Assembly: GCA_029778535.1 (NCBI GenBank)
Contig: JAKOQB010000067.1
Span: forward strand, 1 to 64,000
DNA from: Pseudomonadota bacterium
GTDB taxonomy: Bacteria; Pseudomonadota; Gammaproteobacteria; Burkholderiales; Burkholderiaceae_F
Direction of reading: 5' to 3'
DNA: 64,000 nt
Part shown: positions 8,253-17,218 of the stretch, in pieces
Layout of the letters: every line of letters begins with the position of its first letter
Position numbering within the stretch: the first letter of the stretch is position 1
Translations under genes and position numbers: made by a program
The notes under the pieces: model-generated
Told to the model about the DNA's origin: nothing
What the model saw: the letters and a program-made list of their open reading frames with translations, nothing else
Databases searched by the model: none

Positions 8253-9976
8253 ACGGCGGCGAACGCGTCGCCGCGGTGCTGCGCGCGCACGGCGTGCCGT
8301 ATCTGTTCACGCTGTGCGGCGGCCACATCTCGCCGATCCTCGCGGCGGCCAGGGCGCGCGGCATCCGCGTGGTCGACACGCGCGACGAGGCCACCGCGGT
8401 CTTCGCCGCCGATGCGGTCGCGCGGCTGACCGGCGCGCCCGGCGTGGCCGCCGTGACGGCCGGACCCGGGCTCACCAACACGATCACCGCGCTGAAGAAC
8501 GCGCAGCTCGCACAAAGCCCGGTCGTTCTGCTCGGCGGCGCCGCGCCGACCGCGCTGCAGGGCCGCGGCGCGCTGCAGGACATCGACCAGAAGCCTCTGG
8601 TGGCGCCGCATGTGAAACTGGTCAGGCAGGTCAAGCGCGTGCGCGATCTCGATGGCGCGGTCGAGGACGCGCTGACCGTCGCGGCGAGCGGCGTTCCGGG
8701 ACCGGTGTTCGTGGAGTGCGCGATCGACCTCTTGTACGACGAGGCGCTGATCCGCCAGTGGTACGCGGACGCGGGCGGCAAGGGCGCGTCGCTTGGCGAC
8801 CGGCTGCTGCGCTGGTACCTGAACCGCCATGCCAAGCGCATGTTCGCGGACTCGGGCGAGATGTCGGCGCCGGTCGTGCGGCCGGTCGAAGCGCCGCGCG
8901 CCGCCGATGGTGACCTCGCGCGCGCGGCGGAGCGGCTTGCGCGCGCGCAGCGGCCGCTCGCGGTCGTCGGCAGCCAGGCGCTGTTGCTCGCCGATCGGGC
9001 GCAGGCGATCGCGGATGCGGTGACGCAGCTCGGCATTCCGGTGTTTCTGTCGGGCATGGCGCGGGGGCTCTTGGGGCGCGACCATCCGCTGCAGCTGCGG
9101 CACGCGCGCCGCAATGCACTGCGCGATGCCGACTGCGTGTTGCTGGCCGGCGTGCCGTGCGATTTCCGCCTCGACTACGGCCGCCACGTGCGCCGCTGCG
9201 CGACACTGATCGCAGCCAATCGCAGCCGCAAGGAGGCCACGCTGAATCGCCGGCCGACGGTGACGGCGATCGGCGACGCGGGGCTGTCGCTGCTCGCGCT
9301 CGCGCAGCGCCTCGGCGACCGCGCGCACCGCCCGGACTGGATCGCGCAACTGCGCGCGCGCGACGAAGCGCGCGAGCGCGAGATCGACGCGCAGGCCGCG
9401 AACGCGGGCGAGCACGTGAACCCGATCGCGCTCTTCCGCGCGCTCGAGCGCGCGGCCGGCGACGATGCGGTGATGGTGGCCGACGGCGGCGACTTCGTCG
9501 CCACCGCGTCGTACATCGTGCGGCCGCGCGGCCCGCTGTCTTGGCTCGACCCCGGCGCGTTCGGCACCCTCGGTGTCGGCGCGGGCTTTGCGCTCGGCGC
9601 CAAGCTGCTGCGGCGGGCGAGCGAGGTCTGGCTGATCTGGGGCGACGGCGCGTGCGGTTACGGGCTGGCGGAGTTCGACACTTTCGTGCGCCACCGCGTG
9701 CCGGTGATCGCGGTGGTCGGCAACGACGCGAGCTGGGCGCAGATCGCGCGCGAGCAGGTCAAGCTGCTGCACGACGACGTCGGCACCGTGCTCGCGCGCA
9801 GCGACTACCACGAGGTCGTGCAGGGCTTCGGCGCCGCGGGCCTCGTCGTGAAGCAGACCGCCGATGTGCCCGCGGCGCTCGAACAGGCGCGCGAGATCGC
9901 GCGCGGCGGATCGCCGGTGCTCGTCAACGTCTGGCTCGACAGGACCGATTTCCGGGAGGGATCGATCTCGATGTGA
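8249..9976 (+). CDS. ThDP-dependent acetolactate synthase-like / 2-hydroxyacyl-CoA lyase-like enzyme
   Basis: The 575-residue protein has the three-domain layout of ThDP decarboxylases. The N-terminal domain has the glutamate-containing motif [13 protein letters not shown] and AGPGLTNTI, and the C-terminal domain has the cofactor motif [16 protein letters not shown]. The inter-domain stretch [14 protein letters not shown] resembles the eukaryotic ILVBL/HACL2 branch more than biosynthetic IlvB, and no regulatory ilvN lies nearby. Overlap with an acyl-CoA ligase supports a 2-hydroxyacyl-CoA cleaving role over acetolactate synthesis. The substrate is inferred, not shown. Confidence 0.8.
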   Translation: MNGGERVAAVLRAHGVPYLFTLCGGHISPILAAARARGIRVVDTRDEATAVFAADAVARLTGAPGVAAVTAGPGLTNTITALKNAQLAQSPVVLLGGAAPTALQGRGALQDIDQKPLVAPHVKLVRQVKRVRDLDGAVEDALTVAASGVPGPVFVECAIDLLYDEALIRQWYADAGGKGASLGDRLLRWYLNRHAKRMFADSGEMSAPVVRPVEAPRAADGDLARAAERLARAQRPLAVVGSQALLLADRAQAIADAVTQLGIPVFLSGMARGLLGRDHPLQLRHARRNALRDADCVLLAGVPCDFRLDYGRHVRRCATLIAANRSRKEATLNRRPTVTAIGDAGLSLLALAQRLGDRAHRPDWIAQLRARDEAREREIDAQAANAGEHVNPIALFRALERAAGDDAVMVADGGDFVATASYIVRPRGPLSWLDPGAFGTLGVGAGFALGAKLLRRASEVWLIWGDGACGYGLAEFDTFVRHRVPVIAVVGNDASWAQIAREQVKLLHDDVGTVLARSDYHEVVQGFGAAGLVVKQTADVPAALEQAREIARGGSPVLVNVWLDRTDFREGSISM

Positions 9977-10014
9977 GCGGCGTAAGCTCTTCGGCCGGAG
10001 ATTTCTGCGAGAAG

Positions 10015-10260
10015 ATGAGCGAAGCCCGCCTGTTGACGCCGCGCGAGGCCGAGGCCGTGGTCGACGATTGCATCGAGCGCTTCGGCCTCGGCGCGCTGCC
10101 GCGCGTCAGCGTCACGCTGCTCGGTGACGGAACGTGGCGCGTGCGCTGGGACCAGTTCGAACGCACCCTTGCGCCGATGACCGACTCGGCGTGGCGCACT
10201 TGGCTCGAAGAGAACGTCGGCTCGCTCGACCCGGGCGACCTGGAGACCACGGAGGCCTGA
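10015..10260 (+). CDS. Small conserved-looking hypothetical protein
   Basis: An 81-residue acidic protein starts at an ATG after a GAAGATGAGC context, 38 bases after the ThDP enzyme. It has a helical N-terminus (TPREAEAVVDDCIERFG), a short beta section (RVSVTLLGDGTWRVRW) and a helical C-terminus rich in tryptophan (AWRTWLEENVG). The mixed composition and amphipathic pattern look like a real small protein rather than chance. No family is recognised. It may be the last gene of the ligase/lyase operon. Confidence 0.6.
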   Translation: MSEARLLTPREAEAVVDDCIERFGLGALPRVSVTLLGDGTWRVRWDQFERTLAPMTDSAWRTWLEENVGSLDPGDLETTEA

Positions 10261-10310
10261 CCGCCGCGCGTCAAGGCGCCCATTGCAACGGCGACAAACA
10301 AGGAGGCGCC

Positions 10311-11084
10311 ATGGAATCGACGTTGAACGATCGCCTTTCTCGATCCGCACCCGGCCCGCACGTGCGGCGCGTCGCGCCGGCGCGAACCTTCGCCTGGCTG
10401 CGCGCAGGTTGGAGCGACCTGCGCAGCGCCGCGCGCCCGAGCCTGGGCTTCGGCGCGCTCGTGGCCGCTGCCGGCGTGCTGCTGCTCGCGCTCGCCTGGG
10501 ACGCATCGCATCTGGCGCCGGCGCTGACCGGCGGCTTCCTGCTGGTGGCGCCGTGTGTCGCCGTCATGTTCTACGAGCTGTCGCGGCAGATCGAGCGCGG
10601 CGAGCGCATCGACGGCGGTGCCGCGGCGCTGGCCTGGCGGCGCAACGCCGATTCGATCGCGCTATGGGGCCTGGCGCTCGCGCTGACGCTGATCCTGTGG
10701 GAGCGGCTGGCGGCGATCGTCTTCGCGCTGCTGTACGGCGGACAGGTGGCGGATCTGCGCTCGCTGGCGATCGAGGTGCTGACCGGCCGGCGGCTCGAAC
10801 TGATGCTCGCGTTCGTCGCCGTCGGCGGCATGCTGGCGCTCGCCGTGTTTGCACTGGGATGGATCACCGCGCCGCTGCTGCTCGACCGCGACATCGATGT
10901 CGCGACGGCCGCGTTGACCAGCCTGCGCTGCTGCCTGCGCAATCCGGGCACCGCGCTTGCGTGGGCCGCGATCCTCGCGGCGCTGACCGCGATCGGCTTC
11001 GCGACACTGATGATCGGGATGATCGTGGTGTTCCCGTGGCTCGGCCACGCGAGCTGGCACGCGTATCGCGAACTGGTCGCGTGA
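10311..11084 (+). CDS. DUF2189 inner-membrane protein
   Basis: The 257-residue protein begins at an ATG with AGGAGG five bases upstream. It carries the DUF2189 arrangement: AWLRAGWSDLR near the N-terminus, then six hydrophobic segments, with FYELSRQIERGE after the second and SLRCCLRNPGTALAW before the last. It should sit in the inner membrane. The family is common in alpha- and betaproteobacteria, but no function is established to my knowledge. Confidence 0.88.
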   Translation: MESTLNDRLSRSAPGPHVRRVAPARTFAWLRAGWSDLRSAARPSLGFGALVAAAGVLLLALAWDASHLAPALTGGFLLVAPCVAVMFYELSRQIERGERIDGGAAALAWRRNADSIALWGLALALTLILWERLAAIVFALLYGGQVADLRSLAIEVLTGRRLELMLAFVAVGGMLALAVFALGWITAPLLLDRDIDVATAALTSLRCCLRNPGTALAWAAILAALTAIGFATLMIGMIVVFPWLGHASWHAYRELVA

Positions 11085-11111
11085 TCGCGCGCCGGTCGCC
11101 CGTGCTACGGG

Positions 11112-11444
11112 TCATGCGGCGGCGCGCTCTTCGGGCTCCACCGAAAGCCGCATGCCGACCGCCTTCAGTACTGCGAGGAGCGTCCTCAGCGTCGGATTGC
11201 CGTTGGGCGACAGCGCCCGGTAAAGCGCTTCGCGACTGATCCCGGCTTCCGCAGCAACCGCCGCGAGTCCTCCGTACGCCTCAGCGATCCAACGCAGCGC
11301 GAGCAGGCCAGCAGCACGATCTTCGGGGTCATCGAGACAGGCCAGCGCAACCTTCAGGTATTCGATCGCGAGTTCACGATCGGCCCGCAGTTCGGCGACC
11401 TCGCGCGCGTCATGACGAACTGCGCCAACGACCTTCCTCTTCAT
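11112..11444 (-). CDS. higA: HigA-type antitoxin (addiction module antidote)
   Basis: This 110-residue protein has a helix-turn-helix in its C-terminal half (AAVAAEAGISREALYRAL, then NPTLRTLLAVLKAVGMRL), typical of putative addiction-module antidotes. The start is set at the ATG overlapping the toxin stop (TCAT at 11441-11444 on the plus strand). Translational coupling behind the toxin gene and the toxin-first order match higBA-like systems. It probably binds the toxin and represses the operon through the palindromes at 11765-11787. Confidence 0.85.
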   Translation of the reverse strand: MKRKVVGAVRHDAREVAELRADRELAIEYLKVALACLDDPEDRAAGLLALRWIAEAYGGLAAVAAEAGISREALYRALSPNGNPTLRTLLAVLKAVGMRLSVEPEERAAA

Positions 11445-11764
11445 CGCTGTCTCCGCTTCCAGTCGGCCCAGTGTTTCTTCGCAGCGCGGATGTCCGCCGC
11501 CTGCGTCCGCTTGGTGCCTCCGCCCCGCAGAATCACAAGGGCGTCGCCGTGCCGTGCCAAATGGATTCGAAATCCGGCGCCAAAATGCTCGCGCAGCTCC
11601 AGAACGCCATCGCCGACCGGCTGGCAAGCACCGAAAAGCCTGGCTTCAAGCCGCTTGATGCGGAGACGAACCCTTGCTTGCGCTTGCTTGTCGCGCAGCG
11701 ATCCAAGCCAATCCGTCACCGGCTCCGTGCCATCGGCCGCCTGATCGCGGAAGACTTCGATCAC
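11441..11764 (-). CDS. higB: HigB/RelE-family toxin
   Basis: A 107-residue basic protein of the RelE/ParE superfamily (addiction module killer type). It has VTDWLGSLRDKQAQARVRLRIKRL at its N-terminal helices (motif spans residues about 18-41), GVLELREHFGAGFRIHLARHGD in the strand region, and LRGGGTKRTQAADIRAAK near the C-terminus. The start codon is GTG, immediately next to a palindrome. Members of the family are ribosome-dependent mRNA interferases. The usual basic residues are present, so it appears intact. Confidence 0.87.
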   Translation of the reverse strand: MIEVFRDQAADGTEPVTDWLGSLRDKQAQARVRLRIKRLEARLFGACQPVGDGVLELREHFGAGFRIHLARHGDALVILRGGGTKRTQAADIRAAKKHWADWKRRQR

Positions 11765-11787
11765 ACAGAATTCTGTAACTTATAAGT
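11765..11787. promoter_or_regulatory. Paired palindromes, probable higBA autoregulatory operator
   Basis: Two perfect palindromes lie back to back just upstream of the toxin GTG: ACAGAATTCTGT (11765-11776) and ACTTATAAGT (11778-11787). The stretch is strikingly AT-rich compared with its surroundings, and the second palindrome contains TATAAG, which could be part of a -10 element on the minus strand. Type II antitoxins commonly bind such dyads to repress their operon. Confidence 0.6.
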
Positions 11788-11852
11788 CACAGCGGCGCAA
11801 GGCAGCAGCGCCGCTCGAGCCTCGTTGCGCGCATTGCCGGCCGAGATGCGAA

Positions 11853-13073
11853 TCAGCCCGCCCGAAGCCGTCCGTCGAGCCACTCGATCCAGTGCTTTAC
11901 CGGCGTGTCGGTGCCGGTCGAGAGGTGCGCGATGCAGCCGATGTTCGCCGAAAGGATCTCGTCCGGCTGCGGCTGCTGCAGGCTGGCGAGCTTGCGGTCG
12001 CGCAGCTGCATTGATAATTCCGGCTGGAAGATCGAGTAAGTGCCGGCCGAGCCGCAGCACAGGTGCGAATCCGCGAACGGCAGCACCTCGGCGCCGAAAG
12101 AGGCGAGCAGCGCCTCGACCGCGCCGCGGATCTGCTGCGCATGCTGCAGCGTGCATGGCGGGTGGAACACCACGCGTGCATCGCCGCGCGCCGTGAGACC
12201 CTTTTCAGCGAGCAGCGCGGGCAGCAGTTCGGCCACGTCTTTCGTCACTTCGCTGACGCGCTTCGCCTTGGCCGCATACGCCGGATCAAGCCGCAGCAGG
12301 TGGCCGTACTCGCGGACTTGCGCGCCGCAGCCGCTGGCGTTCATCACGATCGCTTCGCAGCCGGCTTCGATGTGCGGCCACCATGCGTCGATGTTGCGGC
12401 GGGCATCGGCGAGACCGCCGTCGTGATCGTTCAGGTGATAACGGATCGCGCCGCAGCAGCCGGCCGCCTTCGGCACCACGAGTTCGACGCCGAGCGCATC
12501 GAACACGCGCGCGGTCGCCGCGTTGATGTTGGGAGCCATCGCGGGCTGCACGCAACCGGCGAGCAGCAGCATCCTGCGCGCGTGCGTGCGCGCCGGCCAC
12601 GCGCCCGCGTCCTGCTTCGCCGGCACCTTCCTCTTCAGCGTCGCCGGCAGCAGCGGCCGCACCATCTGTCCCAGCTTCAACGCCGGCGCGAACAGCGGAC
12701 TCGTCAGGCCCTCCTTCAGTGCGGTGCGCATCAACCGCTGCGCGCGCGGTCGCGGCACCCGGTCCTCGACCACCTTGCGGCCGATGTCGAGCAGGCGCCC
12801 GTACTGAACGCCCGACGGACACGTGGTCTCGCAGTTGCGGCAGGTCAGGCAGCGGTCAAGGTGAAGTTGCGTCTTCTGGGTCGGCGCGGCGCCTTCGAGC
12901 ACCTGCTTGATCAGGTAGATGCGGCCGCGCGGGCCGTCGAGCTCGTCGCCGAGCAGCTGATAGGTCGGGCAGGTCGCGGTGCAGAAGCCGCAGTGCACGC
13001 ACTTGCCGAGGATCTCGGCGGCCTCGGCGCCCTCCGGCGTGCTGCGGATGAATTCGGCGAGTAGGGTCTGCAC
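11853..13073 (-). CDS. glcF: Glycolate oxidase iron-sulfur subunit
   Basis: The 406-residue protein has two ferredoxin-type 4Fe-4S motifs (C25/C28/C31/C35 and C75/C78/C81/C85) and two cysteine-rich CCG domains (AAGCCGAIRYH and HLCCGSAGTYSI). It transfers electrons from the flavin subunits to the respiratory chain during oxidation of glycolate to glyoxylate. The GTG start at 13073 lies 1 base after the glcE stop, so the three glc genes form a tight operon. The length matches E. coli GlcF. Confidence 0.95.
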   Translation of the reverse strand: MQTLLAEFIRSTPEGAEAAEILGKCVHCGFCTATCPTYQLLGDELDGPRGRIYLIKQVLEGAAPTQKTQLHLDRCLTCRNCETTCPSGVQYGRLLDIGRKVVEDRVPRPRAQRLMRTALKEGLTSPLFAPALKLGQMVRPLLPATLKRKVPAKQDAGAWPARTHARRMLLLAGCVQPAMAPNINAATARVFDALGVELVVPKAAGCCGAIRYHLNDHDGGLADARRNIDAWWPHIEAGCEAIVMNASGCGAQVREYGHLLRLDPAYAAKAKRVSEVTKDVAELLPALLAEKGLTARGDARVVFHPPCTLQHAQQIRGAVEALLASFGAEVLPFADSHLCCGSAGTYSIFQPELSMQLRDRKLASLQQPQPDEILSANIGCIAHLSTGTDTPVKHWIEWLDGRLRAG

Positions 13074-13074
13074 G

Positions 13075-14142
13075 TCAGAAGTCGGAATACATGCGGCCGG
13101 GATTGAAGATGCCGGCCGGATCGAATTCGGCCTTCAGCCGTTTGTGGATCGCGGCGATCGCGGGCGCGAGCGGTGTGAACACGCCGGCTGAACGATCGCC
13201 GCCGCGGAACAGCGTCGCGTGGCCGCCGAGCGCCTGCGCGCGCTTGCGGATCTCGTGCGCGGGCAGTGTCGAGCGCAGCCAGCGCTGCGCGCCGTTCCAT
13301 TCGACCAACTGTTTGCCCGCGAGCGCGAGCGGCTCCGCGGTCGATGGCACGCCGAGCCGCCAAAGCGGCGCATTGACGACGAAAAACGGATCGGTGTGCT
13401 CGCGGATGCCGCTCCACAACGACGATGCCTGCGCGTCATCGACGCGTTCGCCGCCGAGCTTGGCGCGCGCCGCGTCAACGGCGGCGCGCGCGCCCGACAG
13501 CCGCACCGTAAGGACGTCGCGGTACCACGCGGTGGCGGAGATCGGCAGCGGCTGGCCGGCCCATTCGTTGACTCGGCGCTGCGCCGTGGTCTCGTCGAGT
13601 TCGAAGCGCAGCGTCGCTTCGGCGGTCGGCTTCGGCAGCACCTTCAGCGACACCTCGACGATCACGCCGAGCGTGCCGAGGCTGCCGGCGAGCAGCCGCG
13701 ACACGTCGTAGCCGGCGACGTTCTTCATCACCGTTCCGCCGAAGCGCAGCACCTCGCCGCGGCCGTCGAGCAGCTTCACGCCAAGCACGAAATCGCGCAC
13801 CGCGCCGGCACTCGCGCGGCGCGGCCCCGACAGCCCCGCCGCCACGCAGCCGCCGACGGTGGCCGCGGCTCCGAAATGCGGCGGCTCGAACGCAAGCATC
13901 TGTCCTGCCGCGTCGAGCACGGCTTCAAGTTCGACGAGCGGCGTTCCGCAGCGCGCGGTGATCACCAGTTCGGTCGGCTCGTGCGCGACGATGCCCGCGT
14001 ACGCGCGCGGATCGAGCGACTCGCCCTTGACCGCGTTGCCGTAGAAGTCCTTGGTGCCGCCGGCGCGGATCGCGAGCGGCGACTTCGCCGCGGCGGCGGC
14101 GCGCACGCGTTCCTGCAACGCCGCCAGCGACGCGTCGGGCAC
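13075..14142 (-). CDS. glcE: Glycolate oxidase FAD-binding subunit
   Basis: This 355-residue flavoprotein has the PCMH-type FAD-binding pattern: SPLAIRAGGTKDFYGN near the N-terminus, then AFEPPHFGAAATVGGCVAAGL and GRGEVLRFGGTVMKNVAGYDVSRL. The GTG start at 14142 shares its first base with the last base of the glcD TAG stop, and a reading frame opening farther upstream would lie within glcD. It partners GlcD and GlcF. The length is typical for GlcE. Confidence 0.93.
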   Translation of the reverse strand: MPDASLAALQERVRAAAAAKSPLAIRAGGTKDFYGNAVKGESLDPRAYAGIVAHEPTELVITARCGTPLVELEAVLDAAGQMLAFEPPHFGAAATVGGCVAAGLSGPRRASAGAVRDFVLGVKLLDGRGEVLRFGGTVMKNVAGYDVSRLLAGSLGTLGVIVEVSLKVLPKPTAEATLRFELDETTAQRRVNEWAGQPLPISATAWYRDVLTVRLSGARAAVDAARAKLGGERVDDAQASSLWSGIREHTDPFFVVNAPLWRLGVPSTAEPLALAGKQLVEWNGAQRWLRSTLPAHEIRKRAQALGGHATLFRGGDRSAGVFTPLAPAIAAIHKRLKAEFDPAGIFNPGRMYSDF

Positions 14143-15635
14143 TAGAAGCGCTCCAGTTCCGGAAACCTGAGCTTGCCGCCGCTGACCTTCATGCGGCCGT
14201 ACTCGGCGCAGCGGTGCAGCGTCGGGATCGCCTTGTCCGGGTTCAGCAGGCCGGCGGGATCGAACGCGCGCTTGACCGCGTGGAACAGCGCGCGCTCCGC
14301 TTCGCTGAACTGCACGCACATCTGCGCGATCTTCTCGACGCCGACGCCGTGCTCGCCGGTGATCGTGCCGCCGAGCGCGACGGACAGTTCCAGGATCTCG
14401 ACGCCGAAATCCTCCGCGCGCTTCACTTCGTCGGGATCGTTGTCGTTGAACAGGATCAGCGGGTGCAGGTTGCCGTCGCCGGCGTGGAACACGTTCGGGC
14501 AGCGCAGACCGTACTTGGCTTCCATCTGCTGGATCGCGGCCAGCATTTCGCCCAGCCGCTTGCGCGGGATCGTGCCGTCCATGCAGTAATAGGCGGGCGA
14601 CACGCGGCCGGCGGCGGGGAACGCGTTCTTGCGCCCGGCCCAGAACTTCAGCCGCTCGGCCTCCGAGTTCGATACCGCGATCCTGGTCGCGCCGGCGCCG
14701 CTCAGCACTTCCTTCAGGCGCGCGATCTCTTCTTCGACTTCTTCCGGCGCGCCGTCGGACTCGACCAGCAGGATCGACGCGGCGTCGAGGTCGTAGCCCG
14801 CCTTCACGAACGGCTCGACCATCCGTGTGGCGGGCTGGTCCATCATCTCCAGCCCGGCGGGAATCAGCCCGGCGGCGATGATCGCGGCGACTGCGTTGCC
14901 GGCGGTGGGCACGTCGGCGAAGCTCGCCATGATGCAGCGGGCAAGCTGCGGCTTCGGCACCAGTTTCACCGTCACTTCGGTGACGACCGCGAGCATTCCT
15001 TCGGAGCCGATCACCAGCGCGAGCAGGTCGAGCCCAGGCGCATCGAGCGCACTGGAGCCGAACTCGGCGATCTCGCCATTGCCGGTCACGCCGCGCACGC
15101 GCAGCACGTTGTGCACCGTCAGCCCGTACTTCAGGCAGTGCACGCCGCCGGAGTTCTCAGCCACGTTGCCGGCGATCGTGCACGCGATCTGGCTCGAAGG
15201 ATCGGGCGCGTAATAGAGCCTGTACGGCGCGGCGGCCTCGGTGATCGCGAGGTTGCGCACGCCGGGCTCGACCGTCGCGGTGCGCGCGAGCGGATCGAGC
15301 TTCAGGATCTTGTTCAGCTTCGCGGTCGACAGCAGCACGCCGTCGGGCATCGGCGTGCATCCGCCGGACAAACCGGTGCCCGCGCCTCTGGGCACGATCG
15401 GCACGTTCTGCGCATGGCAGATGCGCACGATCTGCCGTACCTGCGCCTCGTTCTCCGGCAGCGCGACCACCATCGGCACCTGCTTGTACAACGTCAGGCC
15501 GTCGCACTCGTACGGGCGCGTGTCTTCTTCGCGATACAGCAGGCAGTGTTCGGGCAGCGCGACGCGCAGCGCGGCGACCACCTGGCGCTGGCGTTCCGGG
15601 TCGATGACGATCGAGCGGGATTCGGGCGCGTTCAC
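14142..15635 (-). CDS. glcD: Glycolate oxidase subunit GlcD
   Basis: The 497-residue catalytic flavoprotein has the FAD-binding motif VPRGAGTGLSGGCTPM, then TIAGNVAENSGGVHCLKYGLT, and the C-terminal HAGDGNLHPLI and GTITGEHGVG motifs of FAD-linked 2-hydroxyacid oxidases. The frame is open farther upstream, but the GTG at 15635 (VNAPESRSI) gives the length normal for GlcD and avoids overlap with the divergent cytochrome gene. Order glcD-glcE-glcF on the minus strand matches known operons. No glcC regulator is adjacent. Confidence 0.94.
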   Translation of the reverse strand: MNAPESRSIVIDPERQRQVVAALRVALPEHCLLYREEDTRPYECDGLTLYKQVPMVVALPENEAQVRQIVRICHAQNVPIVPRGAGTGLSGGCTPMPDGVLLSTAKLNKILKLDPLARTATVEPGVRNLAITEAAAPYRLYYAPDPSSQIACTIAGNVAENSGGVHCLKYGLTVHNVLRVRGVTGNGEIAEFGSSALDAPGLDLLALVIGSEGMLAVVTEVTVKLVPKPQLARCIMASFADVPTAGNAVAAIIAAGLIPAGLEMMDQPATRMVEPFVKAGYDLDAASILLVESDGAPEEVEEEIARLKEVLSGAGATRIAVSNSEAERLKFWAGRKNAFPAAGRVSPAYYCMDGTIPRKRLGEMLAAIQQMEAKYGLRCPNVFHAGDGNLHPLILFNDNDPDEVKRAEDFGVEILELSVALGGTITGEHGVGVEKIAQMCVQFSEAERALFHAVKRAFDPAGLLNPDKAIPTLHRCAEYGRMKVSGGKLRFPELERF

Positions 15636-15738
15636 GCCGGCGAAGCTAACACATCCGTGGAATGCCGGGACTTGCGATCGCGCAACGCGCGCGCGCGGCA
15701 TGCGGCCACAATCGCGGTGAATGCTTTGACCGGAGACC

Positions 15739-16107
15739 ATGATGCGCACGCTCGCCTTGCTGTTGCTCGCCTTCGCTGCGAACGCGCCGGCGCAGGACGC
15801 CGAGCGCGGCCAGCGGCTGTTCAACCAGACCGCCGCCGTCACCGGCAAGCCGGTCGCCAACTGCACCGGCTGCCACGCGGACACGCATACGCTGCGCGCG
15901 ATGCTGGCCAATCGCGGCGTCGCCGCCGGCGATGCGCGCGCGATCCGCCTGCTGCTGCAGGCGTCGATCAATGGCGCGATTCCCGGAGCGCGCAGCGCCA
16001 AGGCGCAGTACCAGAACGTGCTGTCCGCGGCCGACATCGAGGATCTCGCCGCGTATCTGGCGCGCGTGCAGTCGGCCGCGGTCGCGCCGCCTCTGGCGCG
16101 GCGTTGA
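15739..16107 (+). CDS. Small periplasmic cytochrome c
   Basis: The 122-residue protein has a signal peptide (MMRTLALLLLAFAANAPAQ) and one haem c motif, C42-T-G-C45-H46. The C-terminal segment SAADIEDLAAYLARVQ is the usual last helix of class I cytochromes. A likely axial methionine is not obvious; M53 and others are near the haem site, so the sixth ligand is uncertain. It is divergent from glcD and could be the electron acceptor of the flavin dehydrogenase, though this is inferred from location only. Confidence 0.88.
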   Translation: MMRTLALLLLAFAANAPAQDAERGQRLFNQTAAVTGKPVANCTGCHADTHTLRAMLANRGVAAGDARAIRLLLQASINGAIPGARSAKAQYQNVLSAADIEDLAAYLARVQSAAVAPPLARR

Positions 16108-16172
16108 TTCGGGGCAATGAACTGAACAGCGCTGCCGTCGCCCCGGCGCAGGCCGGGTCGACGGTCAAGTGG

Positions 16173-17216
16173 TCAGTCGCGCGCAACGACTTCGAGCAGG
16201 ACGGCCGCAGCGCGCTCGCACTGTGCGCGCGGCAAGTCGCGGTGCGTGACCGCGCGCACCATGCGCGGGCCGAACGCGAACAGCAGCACGCCGCGCGCCG
16301 AAGCGCGCGCGACCACGGTCGCGGCATCGGGCGCACCGTCGGCGAGGTGGAACACGATGATGTTGGTCTGCACGGTCGCCGGATCGATGCGGATGCGCGG
16401 GCTTTCGGCGAGCCGCCGCGCGATCAACTGCGCATTCGCATGGTCTTCGACGAGGCGCGCCAGATGGTGCTCGAGCGCGTACAGCCCCGCGGCCGCGTAC
16501 AGGCCGGACTGGCGCATCGCGCCGCCGAACATGCGCCGGTAGCGCGTCGCGGTCGCGATGAGATCGCGCGCGCCCGCGAGCAGCGAGCCGCCGGGCGCGC
16601 CGAGCCCTTTCGATAGCGCGACCGCGACCAGATCGAACGGCGCCGCGAGCGTCGCCAGCGGCATGCCGGTCGCGGCCATGACGTTCCACAGCCTCGCACC
16701 GTCGAGAAAGGTCGCGATCTGCCTGTCGCGCGCCGCGACGCAGATTCTCTCCGCTTCCTGCTGCGGAAAGATCACGCCGCCGGAGCGGTTGTGCGTGTTC
16801 TCGATCTCGACCAGCGTGGTCGGCGGATAGATCACGTGGCCGCGCGGCTTGATCGCGGCAACGAATTCGTCGGCGGTGAAGGTCCCGCGCGAACCGATCT
16901 CGGTGAACTGCACGCCGGAGTTGGCTGCCGAACCGCCGGTTTCGTGCCACACCGCGTGGCATTCGCGGCTGACGATCACGTCGTCGCCCGGTCGCGTCAA
17001 CGTGCGCAGCGCGACCTGGTTGGCCATCGTGCCGCTCGGCAGGAAGATCGCCGCGTCCTTGCCGAGCAGCGCCGCGACGCGCTCCTGCAGCGCATTGACG
17101 CTCGGGTCTTCGCCGTACTGGTCGTCGCCGACGGGCGCCTCGGCCATCGCCGCGCGCATCGCGCGCGTGGGCGCGGTGACCGTGTCGGAGCGCAGGTCGA
17201 TCCGTTCGTCGGTCAT
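16173..17216 (-). CDS. ltaE: Low-specificity L-threonine aldolase
   Basis: A 347-residue PLP enzyme that should cleave threonine and allo-threonine to glycine and acetaldehyde. Motifs: [12 protein letters not shown] at the N-terminus, [29 protein letters not shown], and the Schiff-base lysine K203 in [12 protein letters not shown]. The ATG at 17216 is chosen; a GTG two codons upstream is possible. The stop of the upstream FAD-linked dehydrogenase lies 2 bases before this ATG, so the two are one operon. Confidence 0.94.
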   Translation of the reverse strand: MTDERIDLRSDTVTAPTRAMRAAMAEAPVGDDQYGEDPSVNALQERVAALLGKDAAIFLPSGTMANQVALRTLTRPGDDVIVSRECHAVWHETGGSAANSGVQFTEIGSRGTFTADEFVAAIKPRGHVIYPPTTLVEIENTHNRSGGVIFPQQEAERICVAARDRQIATFLDGARLWNVMAATGMPLATLAAPFDLVAVALSKGLGAPGGSLLAGARDLIATATRYRRMFGGAMRQSGLYAAAGLYALEHHLARLVEDHANAQLIARRLAESPRIRIDPATVQTNIIVFHLADGAPDAATVVARASARGVLLFAFGPRMVRAVTHRDLPRAQCERAAAVLLEVVARD

Positions 17217-17218
17217 CG

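Noticed and set aside
8249..9976. Biosynthetic acetolactate synthase (ilvB)
   Set aside because: No ilvN or ilvC is nearby, the inter-domain sequence resembles the ILVBL/HACL2 type, and the gene is coupled to an acyl-CoA ligase.
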